Shown here one piece after another: positions 1 through 7,352 of a stretch of 35,915 nucleotides of DNA. The position numbers were made by a program, and so were the translations under genes. Source of the stretch: a virus; the IMG/VR virus record IMGVR_UViG_3300049617_000196, positions 1 through 35,915 of that record; one strand, 5' to 3'. Each line of letters begins with the position of its first letter. The first letter of the stretch is position 1. The notes beneath the pieces are model-generated. The model worked only from the letters and a program-made list of their open reading frames with translations. It had not been told where the DNA came from and made no database searches.

Positions 1-1
1 T

Positions 2-286
2 ACTACTAACAAGGCTACAACTTCGGCTGTTACCTCCGTTGCTGGTGCAACTACAAACACAGTTATTCTTGCCTCTAATACAAGCAGAGTGTTCGCTTCT
101 ATTTACAACGGTACCAACAAGAACATGTACATTAAGTTAGGAACTACTGCAAGTACTTCTAGTTACTCTATCTTACTTATCACTGGTTCTTATTGGGAAG
201 TTCCAAATGATTATACCGGAGAAATTGATGCAGTTTGGGCAAACGGTGTATCTGGAAACGCTCTAGTAACCGAACTTACCCCATAA
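2..286 (+). CDS. Small beta-rich virion-type protein, 5' truncated
   Basis: The reading frame is open from the left edge (first full codon at base 2) to a TAA, so the gene begins before the window; the GTG at 89 is an internal Val codon. The visible 94 residues are rich in Thr, Ser, Ala and Val, with an alternating hydrophobic pattern. The stretches LASNTSRVFASIYNGTNK and SYWEVPNDYTGEIDAVWA resemble small phage virion proteins in which an Ala/Val-rich segment is followed by a jelly-roll-like beta domain. Such proteins occur near tail-fibre and head-decoration genes, but I cannot tell which this is. A strong hairpin terminator follows 40 bp after the stop, so this gene ends a transcription unit. 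Confidence 0.75.
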   Translation, partial: TTNKATTSAVTSVAGATTNTVILASNTSRVFASIYNGTNKNMYIKLGTTASTSSYSILLITGSYWEVPNDYTGEIDAVWANGVSGNALVTELTP

Positions 287-325
287 TTGATTGAATAAAG
301 TTTCATCAATAAATAATTAAAATAA

Positions 326-365
326 CCCACCTGCGATGCTTAATTCCGCAGGTGGGTTTGTTTTT
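326..365 (+). terminator. Rho-independent terminator
   Basis: A perfect 10-bp stem (CCCACCTGCG at 326-335 paired with CGCAGGTGGG at 347-356) with an 11-nt loop is followed by TTTGTTTTT. It lies 40 bp after the stop of the left-edge gene and before the gene at 432. It is the most GC-rich stem in the window. Confidence 0.92.
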
Positions 366-431
366 AAATGTGATATGATAATGGGCATGATTTCAGATAT
401 TATAGAAGAACTTAATCAATAAGGAAGTTTA

Positions 432-2006
432 ATGGGATCAGAGTCACCCAATGTAATATTATATGATGTTAATGGACAGGAAATGTCTGTTTCTAATGGT
501 TCAGCTATTCCTGCTGGCACATCAGCATTAATGATTGCCGGTTCTGATGGAACTAATTCCAGATTTATTACACTAGATACTTCTGGTAGAACAGTTGCAG
601 TTGGTGCTGGAACAGCCGGAACACCCGCTGGTGGTGTAGTTTCTATTCAAGGAGTTGCAAGTGGAACCGTCGTACCTGTTGGTGGAACTTTAACTGCTAA
701 TATTGGTACTACCAATGGTCTTGCTCTCGATACATCAGTTAATGGAATTTTAGTCGCTCAAGCCTCGACAACATCTGGTCAAACAGGACCTCTTATCCAG
801 GGCGCTGTTACAACTTCTGCTCCATCATATTCAACAGGAAAAACAGATCCACTTAGCTTAACAACAGCCGGAGCTTTACGTGTTGATGGCTCAGCAGTTA
901 CTCAACCAGTTTCAGGAACTGTAACGGCAAATGCAGGTTCAGGAAATTTTGCAGTTGTTCAAGCTACTGCTGCCAATTTAAATGCTACCGTTATTGGAAC
1001 TACAGCTATTGGAGATGCTGTTTCTGGTAACCCCGTTATGATTGGAGCCGCTAATCCATCAGGTGTAGCTGGCTATATCCAATTATCTTCTGATGATAGT
1101 TTATATGTTTCTGATGGACCTAATACGCAGCCAGTTATGATTAACGCTACTGTTAACTCTAACAGTCAATCTAATTTATTGGGTATTGGAGATGGAACCG
1201 TTTATCTGTTCATCAATGTTAAAAACGCTCCAACCGGAACCAGTCCAACGTTAACTTTTACGATGCAAGAAGTAGATCCTGGCGACAAAGCTACGGTACT
1301 TAGAAGCAGCATTGTGGGAAAAGCAATTACGGCTATTGGGACCCAGGTAATTGCTTTACCAATGGTTAGCTCTGGAGTTGTTCAAGTATCTTGGACAATT
1401 GGTGGAACTGCAAGTCCAACATTCACGGGTGTTTATGTTACAGCCATTTGCAAAAACGCCGTAACACCACCTGATGTATATGGCGATCTATATCACACTG
1501 CAATTAATGCTACTGTGTTTGAAGCTACAACGTCTACAGCAGGTGTAACTCATGGCACTACGATTGGTACTGCCGGAGCCTTCACTCTTTACAACCCTAA
1601 AACTTCAACTAAAAATTTGGTAGTTCTTGAAATGCGTATGAGTTACGTTTCTGGAACACTTGGATCCGGAACTGTTTATCTGTGTGCTAATACCAATCCA
1701 GCAGCAGCGGCGGTAACAGGCACCAGCATCACACCAGCTCCCACTTTAATTGGTAGCTCTGCTACAGCTCAAGGAACTGCGTTTACTAGCTCTACTTTGC
1801 CGGCTGCACCAACTGTTGTTAAACCTATTTGGACTTTGACGCCGATGTTGGCAACGTCTGTTTTTCAGCCATTCGAATTGTCCGATCAAACAGAAGGTAA
1901 GTATGTGATTCTTCCGGGATGTTCGTTAAGTTTAGAAGCGGTTGCAGGAGCAGGTACAGCACCCAAAGTTGTGTTCAGTATGTCATGGGTTGAAGTCCCA
2001 TTCTAA
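432..2006 (+). CDS. Virion structural protein, fibre/decoration type (524 aa)
   Basis: The start ATG has AAGGAAG 4 bases upstream. The 524-aa product is dominated by Gly, Thr, Ser, Ala and Val and has almost no charged clusters, as expected of an extended beta-rich phage appendage. Residues 1-230 contain short pseudo-repeats of the type PVSGTVTANAGSGNF and VVSIQGVASGTVVPVGG, which are common in phage fibre and decoration proteins. The C-terminal half (about 350-524) reads as a compact beta domain ending in SMSWVEVPF. No enzymatic motif is visible. It sits between a terminator and another fibre-type gene, so a role on the virion surface is likely; whether it belongs to head, tail or baseplate is not determined by the sequence. 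Confidence 0.85.
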   Translation: MGSESPNVILYDVNGQEMSVSNGSAIPAGTSALMIAGSDGTNSRFITLDTSGRTVAVGAGTAGTPAGGVVSIQGVASGTVVPVGGTLTANIGTTNGLALDTSVNGILVAQASTTSGQTGPLIQGAVTTSAPSYSTGKTDPLSLTTAGALRVDGSAVTQPVSGTVTANAGSGNFAVVQATAANLNATVIGTTAIGDAVSGNPVMIGAANPSGVAGYIQLSSDDSLYVSDGPNTQPVMINATVNSNSQSNLLGIGDGTVYLFINVKNAPTGTSPTLTFTMQEVDPGDKATVLRSSIVGKAITAIGTQVIALPMVSSGVVQVSWTIGGTASPTFTGVYVTAICKNAVTPPDVYGDLYHTAINATVFEATTSTAGVTHGTTIGTAGAFTLYNPKTSTKNLVVLEMRMSYVSGTLGSGTVYLCANTNPAAAAVTGTSITPAPTLIGSSATAQGTAFTSSTLPAAPTVVKPIWTLTPMLATSVFQPFELSDQTEGKYVILPGCSLSLEAVAGAGTAPKVVFSMSWVEVPF

Positions 2007-2097
2007 AATCTATTCTGCGTCCGGATGTATGTGCATATCTTGCTATTAATGCTTAAGCAAAAAGTGTAAGCAAACATTATAAAAATAGGGGAAATAT

Positions 2098-3315
2098 ATG
2101 GCTTGTACAAATTTACTTGCATGCGATGGAACAGTAACTGCTCCATCAATTGCTTTCAACAGCGAAACTAAGTTAGGTTTTTATAAAATTGGAACCGATC
2201 AAATGGGACTTGCTATTGGTCCTAATGGAAAGGGAGCTGAGTTTGGTAATTTTAGTATAACTAATATTATTCCAAATCCTTACGGTCCAAATACTGTTAG
2301 ATATACTCACAGTATTACTACACAACCATTAGGCGGTGATTTAGAATCTAGCGCCATCTATATGAAGATGAACCATGCAACTTCTCAAATGGTTTACGGC
2401 ATCTATGGTGAAATTGATGCTAGCCAAAATGGTGTTGGCGGTTCTTTTACTAAAGTCAATCATCTTGGAGCTGGTGATGCTCATTACGTAGCTCATTTTG
2501 GAACTGGTGGTATTGGTTACGAGTCTGCTTCTTGGGCAAATAACACCACTGGTTTCTTGGCTGACGTTCAAATTGCCGGTCTTTCTAATGCAATTATGTT
2601 TAATGCATTATGGGCACAAGCAACTGTTCCAAACTACGGTATGTTCGTAGCCACTGGAGTACCAGCCAATGCTTTAACTATTTCTAAATATGATAACTCT
2701 CATGAGGGTAACGTACAGATTAGAATTACACAACCTAATTATGGTGTAGATTGTTTCGAAGTATTTGGTAGTGGTCAAGTAAATCAAATTGCCGCTCACT
2801 CTACTTCTGGAACAACCTTAACCAATGCTCCAGAGCATCGTTTAGTTGCATCTTACTGGAACGGTACTGCAAGCGTAGAACAACACGCTGTAATGGGTCA
2901 TGCCATGGATAGCACTTCTCCAACCTCTCATATGTACATTAAGATTGGTCCATATGCTAGTGAACAAACTGTTTGTTTATTGTCTCCTGGACAAGTTGAT
3001 TTGCAGGGATCTCAAATCGTTGGTGGCGGCGGTTTAACTATGAAAGCTGGTGGAGCTAACGTAGATATGCAAGGCGGTATGGCACTTAACTGTAACAGTA
3101 TTCAAGCTGCATCTGCTACAACAATGGTTGCTAATAGTACCGTAGTTGCTCAATTTAGCTATGATAGTGTAGATAGTACCGGCGCATTAGCTCTTAATGT
3201 GGTTTCTACCAACGTAGCTACTGCTGGTTCTGCAACCTTACCTTCTAATCCAGTAGGATTCTTTGTAATGAATCTTAATGGAACAAACGTTAAGGTTCCA
3301 TACTACGCAGTCTAA
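2098..3315 (+). CDS. Tail fibre/tailspike-like virion protein (405 aa)
   Basis: The start has GGGGAA about 6 bases upstream, preceded by TATAAAAATA. Near the N-terminus, residues about 15-33 (APSIAFNSETKLGFYKIG) match a short module common in phage appendage proteins, where a Pro-Ser-aromatic stretch leads into a GFY motif. The rest is beta-rich, with Gly/Asn/Ala turns and no membrane segment or catalytic motif. It ends with FFVMNLNGTNVKVPYYAV, the kind of terminal beta strand seen at the end of virion fibre subunits. A terminator follows directly, so it probably closes a unit with the gene at 432. The exact virion location is inferred only from composition and neighbours. Confidence 0.85.
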   Translation: MACTNLLACDGTVTAPSIAFNSETKLGFYKIGTDQMGLAIGPNGKGAEFGNFSITNIIPNPYGPNTVRYTHSITTQPLGGDLESSAIYMKMNHATSQMVYGIYGEIDASQNGVGGSFTKVNHLGAGDAHYVAHFGTGGIGYESASWANNTTGFLADVQIAGLSNAIMFNALWAQATVPNYGMFVATGVPANALTISKYDNSHEGNVQIRITQPNYGVDCFEVFGSGQVNQIAAHSTSGTTLTNAPEHRLVASYWNGTASVEQHAVMGHAMDSTSPTSHMYIKIGPYASEQTVCLLSPGQVDLQGSQIVGGGGLTMKAGGANVDMQGGMALNCNSIQAASATTMVANSTVVAQFSYDSVDSTGALALNVVSTNVATAGSATLPSNPVGFFVMNLNGTNVKVPYYAV

Positions 3316-3336
3316 GTTAATTGCAAATAATAAATA

Positions 3337-3376
3337 AATGAAATCCGGTAATGAAAATTGCCGGATTTTTCATTTT
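3337..3376 (+). terminator. Rho-independent terminator
   Basis: AATGAAATCCGG (3337-3348) pairs with CCGGATTTTTCATT (3361-3374) with two bulged T residues. The core is AAATCCGG/CCGGATTT with a 12-nt loop, running into T-rich sequence. It lies 21 bp after the fibre gene stop and before the patatin gene. Confidence 0.8.
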
Positions 3377-3392
3377 CTACCTTAGAACATGA

Positions 3393-3409
3393 AATAATTA
3401 GGTATATTG
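3393..3409 (+). promoter_or_regulatory. Recurring AT-rich upstream motif (candidate promoter)
   Basis: AAATAATTAGGTATATT shares 13 of 17 positions with the motif copy at 12390. It lies 34 bp before the phospholipase start, just after a terminator, where a new promoter would be expected. Function is inferred from recurrence and position only. Confidence 0.35.
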
Positions 3410-3442
3410 TTTATAAGCAGGTAATTAGCGTCAGGAGAAATG

Positions 3443-4303
3443 ATGAAAGCATTGGTCCTATCAGGCGGCGGATCAAAAGGGGCTTATCAAGCTGGAGCAC
3501 TCAAACACATTTTGGGTGAGCTTAATGTCGTCTACGATGTTTTCTGTGGTGTTTCTGTCGGCGCCATCAATTGTGCTTATTTATCCATGTTTCATACTGG
3601 ATTAGAAAAAGAATCTTCTGACCTATTAGCTCATTTATGGTCTCAATTAGACACCTCTAAAATCTATAAGCGTTGGGAGCCTTTTGGTCGCTGGCATGCT
3701 TTATGGAAGAAAAGCTTTTATGATAGTTCTCCTTTATATAATCTATTAAAAAACGGAATTGATTTAGAGAAAATTAGAAATAGTGGTAAAAAGGTTAATG
3801 TAGGAACCGTTTCGTTGAGTTCTGGAAAATACACTATTTTTGATCAAAGTTCAGATCATTTTGTTGAAGCTGTTATCGCCTCTGCATCTTTTCCTGGGAT
3901 GCTAACTCCAGTAGAGTTTTTAGGACAACTTTGGAGTGATGGCGGAGTAAAAGAAATTTCTCCTATTAAAAAGGCGATGGAAATGGGTGCAGATGAAATT
4001 GATGTTATCATTACTTCCCCTCAAACTAGAATAAAACATTTTATTGAAAATCCCAATACCGTTGATATTTTGAAGAGATCTTTAGATTTATCAACTGATA
4101 AAATCATGGCAAATGATATTGAAAAAGTGCAAATGCACAATGTATTAGCTCAAGCCGGATTATCAGATTATAAATATGTTAAATTAAATATATTAAGACC
4201 AGATTATAATTTAATTGAAGATCTATTGGATTTCAGACCAGAGAAGATTAAAGAAATGATGGAAAAGGGCTATGCTGATGCTAAATATAAGTACAATGTA
4301 TAA
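3443..4303 (+). CDS. Patatin-like phospholipase (286 aa)
   Basis: All hallmarks of the patatin lipid acyl-hydrolase family are present. Numbered from the upstream Met at 3440, these are the oxyanion-hole loop GGGSKGAYQAG (9-19), the nucleophile elbow GVSVG with Ser39, and the catalytic Asp in WSDGGVKE (Asp167). Family enzymes hydrolyse acyl esters of phospholipids through this Ser/Asp dyad. Tandem ATGs occur at 3440 and 3443; AGGAG at 3433-3437 leaves only 2 bases before the first but 5 before the second, so 3443 is preferred. The length fits a complete single-domain enzyme. No signal peptide is seen, so it would act in the cytoplasm or on the inner membrane face unless packaged. It lies between virion genes behind its own terminator, with a candidate promoter, which suggests independent expression. 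Substrate and role (lysis, membrane remodelling, host interference) are unknown. Confidence 0.93.
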   Translation: MKALVLSGGGSKGAYQAGALKHILGELNVVYDVFCGVSVGAINCAYLSMFHTGLEKESSDLLAHLWSQLDTSKIYKRWEPFGRWHALWKKSFYDSSPLYNLLKNGIDLEKIRNSGKKVNVGTVSLSSGKYTIFDQSSDHFVEAVIASASFPGMLTPVEFLGQLWSDGGVKEISPIKKAMEMGADEIDVIITSPQTRIKHFIENPNTVDILKRSLDLSTDKIMANDIEKVQMHNVLAQAGLSDYKYVKLNILRPDYNLIEDLLDFRPEKIKEMMEKGYADAKYKYNV

Positions 4304-4342
4304 TGTAATATTTCTACATAATATGTACAGGAGCCATCATTT

Positions 4343-4702
4343 ATGACAACTAACAATTTTCCAAATGTCGGATACATTACTAATGGTAGAGATTTTAATT
4401 TCTACCAATCTGAATCTATTACGGCAACTGCATTTGGTGGTAACACGATAGATGGCTATCAGCCTGATATGGTTATTACTTTCCCAAGTTATGGGGTTAT
4501 TTTTACCAATGAAACTAGTAGTGAAATAGTAGAGTATTCATTCAATGGAACCACAGTCCACGGACAATTGGATGGAACATCTACGAGTACAACTAGAATT
4601 ATGACTTTTTTGAATAGACAAGTTTCTTGTATTTGGTTTAGATTAAAATCTGGCTCTGGAGGACCGGCGACTGTTACGGTAACAGCGTGGGGCATACGAT
4701 AA
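4343..4702 (+). CDS. Small beta-rich virion protein (119 aa)
   Basis: AGGAG lies 9 bases before the ATG. The product is a single compact domain rich in Thr, Ser, Gly and aromatic residues, with alternating hydrophobic strands and no catalytic motif. It includes TIDGYQPDMVITF, one of many Asp-Gly-Tyr occurrences in this window, and ends in a Gly/Thr/Val strand (ATVTVTAWGIR). The gene leads a closely packed run with the genes at 4716 and 5081, suggesting co-expression of small virion or baseplate decoration proteins. I do not recognise a named family. Confidence 0.8.
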   Translation: MTTNNFPNVGYITNGRDFNFYQSESITATAFGGNTIDGYQPDMVITFPSYGVIFTNETSSEIVEYSFNGTTVHGQLDGTSTSTTRIMTFLNRQVSCIWFRLKSGSGGPATVTVTAWGIR

Positions 4703-4715
4703 TAAGGGGACAATA

Positions 4716-5081
4716 ATGTCAAATGTGTTGTCGTATATGCCGGGTCAAACGGTAACCATAGTTCAGCAAGTTTTTAACTTAGATGGCTATCGAGCTGATG
4801 GATATGATTTTTCTTCTTCGGGTCTAGATGGTGCTCCCGTCATAGCCAGAGTAATTAATCCTGATTTTTCACTGAATACTGCTTTTCCGGCTGTTATGAA
4901 CAAATTGGATACAGGTTTGTATGTTTTGTCCTTTGTATTGCCATCTGGTGCTGCTGCTGTTGGCACGTATATAGTAGATGGATATTGGTATCATCCTACT
5001 ACGTTAGCATTACAGCAAACAATTACTGAAGTGGTAGTAAATGCTCCTTTTGGATTGTATAGTGTAACGGCAGGTGGTTAA
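4716..5081 (+). CDS. Ig-like virion protein (121 aa)
   Basis: AGGGGA lies about 7 bases before the ATG, 13 bp after the previous stop. The protein appears to be a single immunoglobulin-like beta sandwich. It has a strand-turn-strand core, a stretch DTGLYVLSFVLPS, then GTYIVDGYWYHP, and the same layout is seen in the N-terminal domain of the protein at 7817 (GKYSYIFTVPI, then GVYNDIWVGFI). Such domains are common add-ons on phage tail and baseplate proteins. It carries three Asp-Gly-Tyr triplets. Its stop overlaps the next start by one base (TAATG), indicating translational coupling to the fibre-repeat ORF at 5081. Confidence 0.82.
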   Translation: MSNVLSYMPGQTVTIVQQVFNLDGYRADGYDFSSSGLDGAPVIARVINPDFSLNTAFPAVMNKLDTGLYVLSFVLPSGAAAVGTYIVDGYWYHPTTLALQQTITEVVVNAPFGLYSVTAGG

Positions 5082-5329
5082 TGGCATCTCAAATTTTATC
5101 ACCACTAGATCTTCTATCCGCTGCAACTGATAGCGGTAATCCTCAACCTATTCTTGTTAATGTAGAAGAGAATGTTACAGGTGTATTACCAATTGATAAT
5201 CAAGCTCCACAAAATTTAAGCGGAGATCTATCTGGAACTACTGCTGACGGTAATGTTATAAAAATTCAAGGTAATCCGGTTCAAGCCGTGACCTATGGTT
5301 CCGGACAAGACGGTCAAGTATTAACTTAA
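5081..5329 (+). CDS. Short fibre-repeat protein, possible remnant (82 aa)
   Basis: The start overlaps the previous stop (TAATG). Residues about 45-82 (LSGDLSGTTADGNVIKIQG, then NPVQAV and GQVLT) match the repeat unit of the fibre at 12410, which has GDITGTATN, LQGRPI and NQVLGWNG in the same order. Here the repeat stops abruptly at QVLT, just where the fibre units continue with WNG..W. It may therefore be either a mini-protein carrying one capped repeat or the 5' stub of a fibre gene that lost its remainder. The HNH gene immediately downstream makes replacement of the 3' part plausible. No frameshifted continuation was found in the 59 bp that follow. Confidence 0.6.
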   Translation: MASQILSPLDLLSAATDSGNPQPILVNVEENVTGVLPIDNQAPQNLSGDLSGTTADGNVIKIQGNPVQAVTYGSGQDGQVLT

Positions 5330-5354
5330 GCCGTTATGAAAATCCAACTTCTAT

Positions 5355-5370
5355 TTAATTAAGTATAATA
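5355..5370 (+). promoter_or_regulatory. Recurring AT-rich upstream motif (candidate promoter)
   Basis: TTAATTAAGTATAATA shares the core AAGTATAATA with the copy at 12390. It lies 18 bp before the HNH gene at 5389 in a 59-bp gap. The role is inferred from recurrence. Confidence 0.35.
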
Positions 5371-5388
5371 ATATGATATAGTAAGAGC

Positions 5389-5715
5389 ATGAAGAAAAGC
5401 AAGCTAATTAAAAATAAATGTGAAATTGAATCATGCACCGTCGAAGACCCAAATCTACTACAATTGCACCATATTATTGAAAGAACGGAAGTTAATACTA
5501 CCAATCATAATTTCAATTTAGCTATTTTGTGTGCTAATTGTCATGGTTTGACCCATAGTGGAAGGCTAAAAATTATTGGAGTTTATCCGTCTACCAGGCT
5601 GCCTAATCAGCGTACATTGATTTATGAATTAGATGGTAAAAGGAATATAGAGGGAATTGATACTCCATACGTTCAATTTAGTAATAAATCGTTTAAGATA
5701 GGAAAGACCCAATGA
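5389..5715 (+). CDS. HNH endonuclease (108 aa)
   Basis: The protein shows a compact HNH nuclease core. It has a zinc-knuckle pair C11/C16, the metal-site His pair in LQLHHIIE (27-28), Asn43 in the NFNLAIL stretch, and CANCHGLTH with C48, C51 and H52/H56. HNH enzymes cut DNA with one divalent metal and in phages are often free-standing homing endonucleases. The N-terminus is short and basic. The last 40 residues are outside the core and may contact DNA. The start is weakly supported (TAAGAG upstream). The stop overlaps the next ATG (ATGA), so it is translationally coupled to the 110-aa gene, and a second HNH gene follows that one. Confidence 0.88.
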   Translation: MKKSKLIKNKCEIESCTVEDPNLLQLHHIIERTEVNTTNHNFNLAILCANCHGLTHSGRLKIIGVYPSTRLPNQRTLIYELDGKRNIEGIDTPYVQFSNKSFKIGKTQ

Positions 5716-6044
5716 GTTCTAATAGCAATATCGATAAAACTTTTCTCAGAGACCTTAGTGGAACGGGTGATGTGAAGATAGATGGAACCGATCCAAATCA
5801 ATTGAGTGATAAGGTTTTGGGAGAGAAAGAATATCGCAAAAGATTATTAAATTTGGCTCGTGGTTTGGGATGCGAACACGATATGTTGTTGTTATTTGTT
5901 AAGTACGATAAATTGATGCGTACTTGTTCAAACGAAAAAGAAAGATTGGATATGGGTAAATTAGGAGTTGTTGAAATGTACCGACTCTTAGGCGGCGGCG
6001 GAGAATTGTACGTTAACGGTCAATTGGTTTGCAAAGACAAATAA
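5712..6044 (+). CDS. Conserved-looking small protein of unknown function (110 aa)
   Basis: The ATG overlaps the HNH stop (ATGA) and has AGGAAAG about 6 bases upstream. The protein is mixed-charge and helical in the middle (EKEYRKRLLNLARGLG, MLLLFVKYDKLMRTCSNEKE) and ends in a compact turn-rich tail (LLGGGGELYVNGQLVCKDK). The specific helix followed by a Gly4 turn and beta hairpin suggest a real, constrained protein rather than a spurious ORF. No membrane segment or catalytic motif is visible. It sits between two HNH genes, so it may be an older morphogenesis gene flanked by insertions. I do not recognise its function. Confidence 0.8.
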   Translation: MSSNSNIDKTFLRDLSGTGDVKIDGTDPNQLSDKVLGEKEYRKRLLNLARGLGCEHDMLLLFVKYDKLMRTCSNEKERLDMGKLGVVEMYRLLGGGGELYVNGQLVCKDK

Positions 6045-6635
6045 ATGAAAATATGTAGTAAGTGCAAAGTTGATAAAGATATTAATGAGTTTCATAAAAA
6101 CAAATCTAAAAAAGATGGCAGAGCTACTGAATGTAAATTATGTAAAAGACAACAGGACATAAAATATAAAAAAGAGCATGCAAATTATTATAAAGCCTAT
6201 TTGAAGGAATATAATCAAATAAACAAACAAGAACTTTATGAACAAAAGAAAAAATATATCGCTGATAATAAATTAGATCATCTCAAGAGACGGCATATTT
6301 GGTATGAAATAAATAAAGATGAGGTGAAGGCTAGAGTATCTCAATATAAAAAAGATCATCCTGAACAATATCAGATGTATGCTAATAAAAGATTAGCTCA
6401 AAAGAAAACGTCTGTTATTGAAAATTTTGCCACCCAAGATATTAAAAATAAGTATGGTGATAAATGTTTTTATTGTGGTGGATTATTTTCGCATATTGAT
6501 CACTATATACCATTATCTAAAGCTGGTCCGCATACTTTAGAAAATATAAGACCATCATGCGAACACTGTAATTTAACAAAAAGTAATAAGTTACCTGAAG
6601 AGTTTATTAGATATAAAGGGAATACAAATGAATGA
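6045..6635 (+). CDS. HNH endonuclease with N-terminal zinc ribbon (196 aa)
   Basis: The ATG directly abuts the preceding TAA, with no Shine-Dalgarno, so translation probably depends on coupling. There are three parts. First is an N-terminal Cys4 ribbon (C4, C7, C30, C33; the CSKCK...CKLCK pattern common in phage HNH proteins). Next is a long Lys/Tyr/Glu-rich helical linker (about 35-130). Last is a C-terminal HNH nuclease with CFYCG (C141/C144), HIDHYIPL (Asp152-His153), [11 protein letters not shown] (Asn167, C172/C175) and a final NLTKSNK. The order matches standard HNH nucleases in which the Cys pairs bind a structural zinc. It is very Lys- and AT-rich compared with the virion genes, consistent with horizontal arrival. 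The last bases overlap the cold-shock gene by 8 bp. Confidence 0.93.
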   Translation: MKICSKCKVDKDINEFHKNKSKKDGRATECKLCKRQQDIKYKKEHANYYKAYLKEYNQINKQELYEQKKKYIADNKLDHLKRRHIWYEINKDEVKARVSQYKKDHPEQYQMYANKRLAQKKTSVIENFATQDIKNKYGDKCFYCGGLFSHIDHYIPLSKAGPHTLENIRPSCEHCNLTKSNKLPEEFIRYKGNTNE

Positions 6636-6864
6636 AGATAATAAATATGTAGGCGAGGTATTGTGGTTCGATCCCAAGAGAGGCTTTGGTTTTATTGGAT
6701 GGGATAAGGATGGGGTCAAACAAAAAGATCTCTTCGTTCACTTCTCTGATATTTCTTGTGAAGGATTCAAGACGTTGTATAAAGGTCAAAAGGTTTCTTT
6801 TGGCTTAGGAGTCAATGTCAGAGGCGATCCAAAAGCAGTAGAAGTCGCCGTTTTGAAAAACTAA
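6628..6864 (+). CDS. Cold-shock-domain nucleic-acid-binding protein (78 aa)
   Basis: This is a single OB-fold cold-shock domain. It has the N-terminal strand [17 protein letters not shown] with RNP1 (residues 18-23), then DLFVHFSDI with RNP2 (35-39), then a basic turn and the strand KVSFGLGV. Family members bind single-stranded RNA or DNA and can act as RNA chaperones or antiterminators. The length is close to host CspA-type proteins (about 70 aa), with a few extra residues. AAAGGG lies 8 bases upstream, inside the end of the HNH gene. A small AT-rich hairpin follows the stop. A phage copy could assist late mRNA folding, but that is inference. Confidence 0.93.
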   Translation: MNEDNKYVGEVLWFDPKRGFGFIGWDKDGVKQKDLFVHFSDISCEGFKTLYKGQKVSFGLGVNVRGDPKAVEVAVLKN

Positions 6865-6879
6865 ATAGTTTTATTTTTT
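6857..6879 (+). terminator. AT-rich, possibly bidirectional terminator between convergent genes
   Basis: AAAACT (6857-6862) pairs with AGTTTT (6867-6872) around a 4-nt loop and is followed by ATTTTTT. It sits at the junction of the cold-shock gene (plus) and the coiled-coil gene (minus), whose stops are only 6 bp apart. A-rich sequence on the left side would give a U run in the minus transcript too. The stem is weak. Confidence 0.4.
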
Positions 6880-7167
6880 AATAAAGATGGTAATTATCTG
6901 AACAATCAAAGATAATAGTCCAGTTACAAATAATACTTGAATTTTGAAAACATCTTTGGATGTTTCTTCAACGTGTTTAGTGACTTTGTCCAATTTTCTA
7001 TCGTGTTCTTCCAAAGCTCTATTAATTTTGGTTAGAGTGTCCATTATTTCTTCATTTTGCTCGACTACATCCGTTTCAATTTCAATAGCTTTCCTATTAA
7101 CCTCTAAAATTAATTCTAGGTCCTTTTTCTTAATAGTATCATTGATGTTAGAAATTTTGTCGGACAT
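6871..7167 (-). CDS. Coiled-coil protein with C-terminal membrane anchor (98 aa)
   Basis: Residues about 5-75 form a charged heptad-like helix rich in Glu, Lys, Ile and Leu. They lead into one C-terminal hydrophobic segment (about 76-96, VLFVTGLLSLIVQIITIFIKK), capped by two Lys. This is the layout of a tail-anchored membrane protein with a cytoplasmic coiled coil. It is the last gene of a three-gene minus-strand block (7748 to 6871) set into the plus-strand virion region. The overlapping plus-strand frame (6944-7261) is lower-complexity and lacks a ribosome site. A role in lysis or membrane association is possible; no family was recognised. Confidence 0.75.
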   Translation of the reverse strand: MSDKISNINDTIKKKDLELILEVNRKAIEIETDVVEQNEEIMDTLTKINRALEEHDRKLDKVTKHVEETSKDVFKIQVLFVTGLLSLIVQIITIFIKK

Positions 7168-7176
7168 AAAGTCTCG

Positions 7177-7350
7177 TTATCTAATAGAAGAAGGTTTATT
7201 TTCTTTTCTATTTTTTATTTTAGTAATAACTTTATCACATTTTTCATTTAATTTTTTATAATCCTGATGAATCGTCTCATCGATATCTAGATCGGGTGTT
7301 TCTATTTTTTCGGCAACAGCAGTATTAGAGTTGGATGGATTGTGTGACAT
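7177..7350 (-). CDS. Small charged protein (57 aa)
   Basis: This frame starts at ATG 7350 (complement), 2 bp after the stop of the upstream minus-strand gene, and ends in TAA 9 bp before the start of the coiled-coil gene. The product begins MSHNPSNSNT, has an acidic middle (TPDLDIDETIHQD) and a Lys-rich helical end (DKVITKIKNRKENKPSSIR). It has no Cys motif or membrane segment. The close packing in the same direction on both sides is the main evidence that it is a real gene. The ribosome site is weak (AAAAGA). Function unknown. Confidence 0.6.
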   Translation of the reverse strand: MSHNPSNSNTAVAEKIETPDLDIDETIHQDYKKLNEKCDKVITKIKNRKENKPSSIR

Positions 7351-7352
7351 AA

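Noticed and set aside
2050-2072. Short hairpin TGCTTA...TAAGCA before the gene at 2098
   Set aside because: The stem is only 6 bp with an 11-nt loop and no T run; too weak to call a terminator or regulatory element.
6944-7261. Plus-strand 105-aa frame overlapping the minus-strand coiled-coil gene
   Set aside because: It is Ser/Leu/Phe-rich, as expected for the antisense of a Lys/Glu-rich coiled coil. It has no ribosome site and overlaps two packed minus-strand genes.
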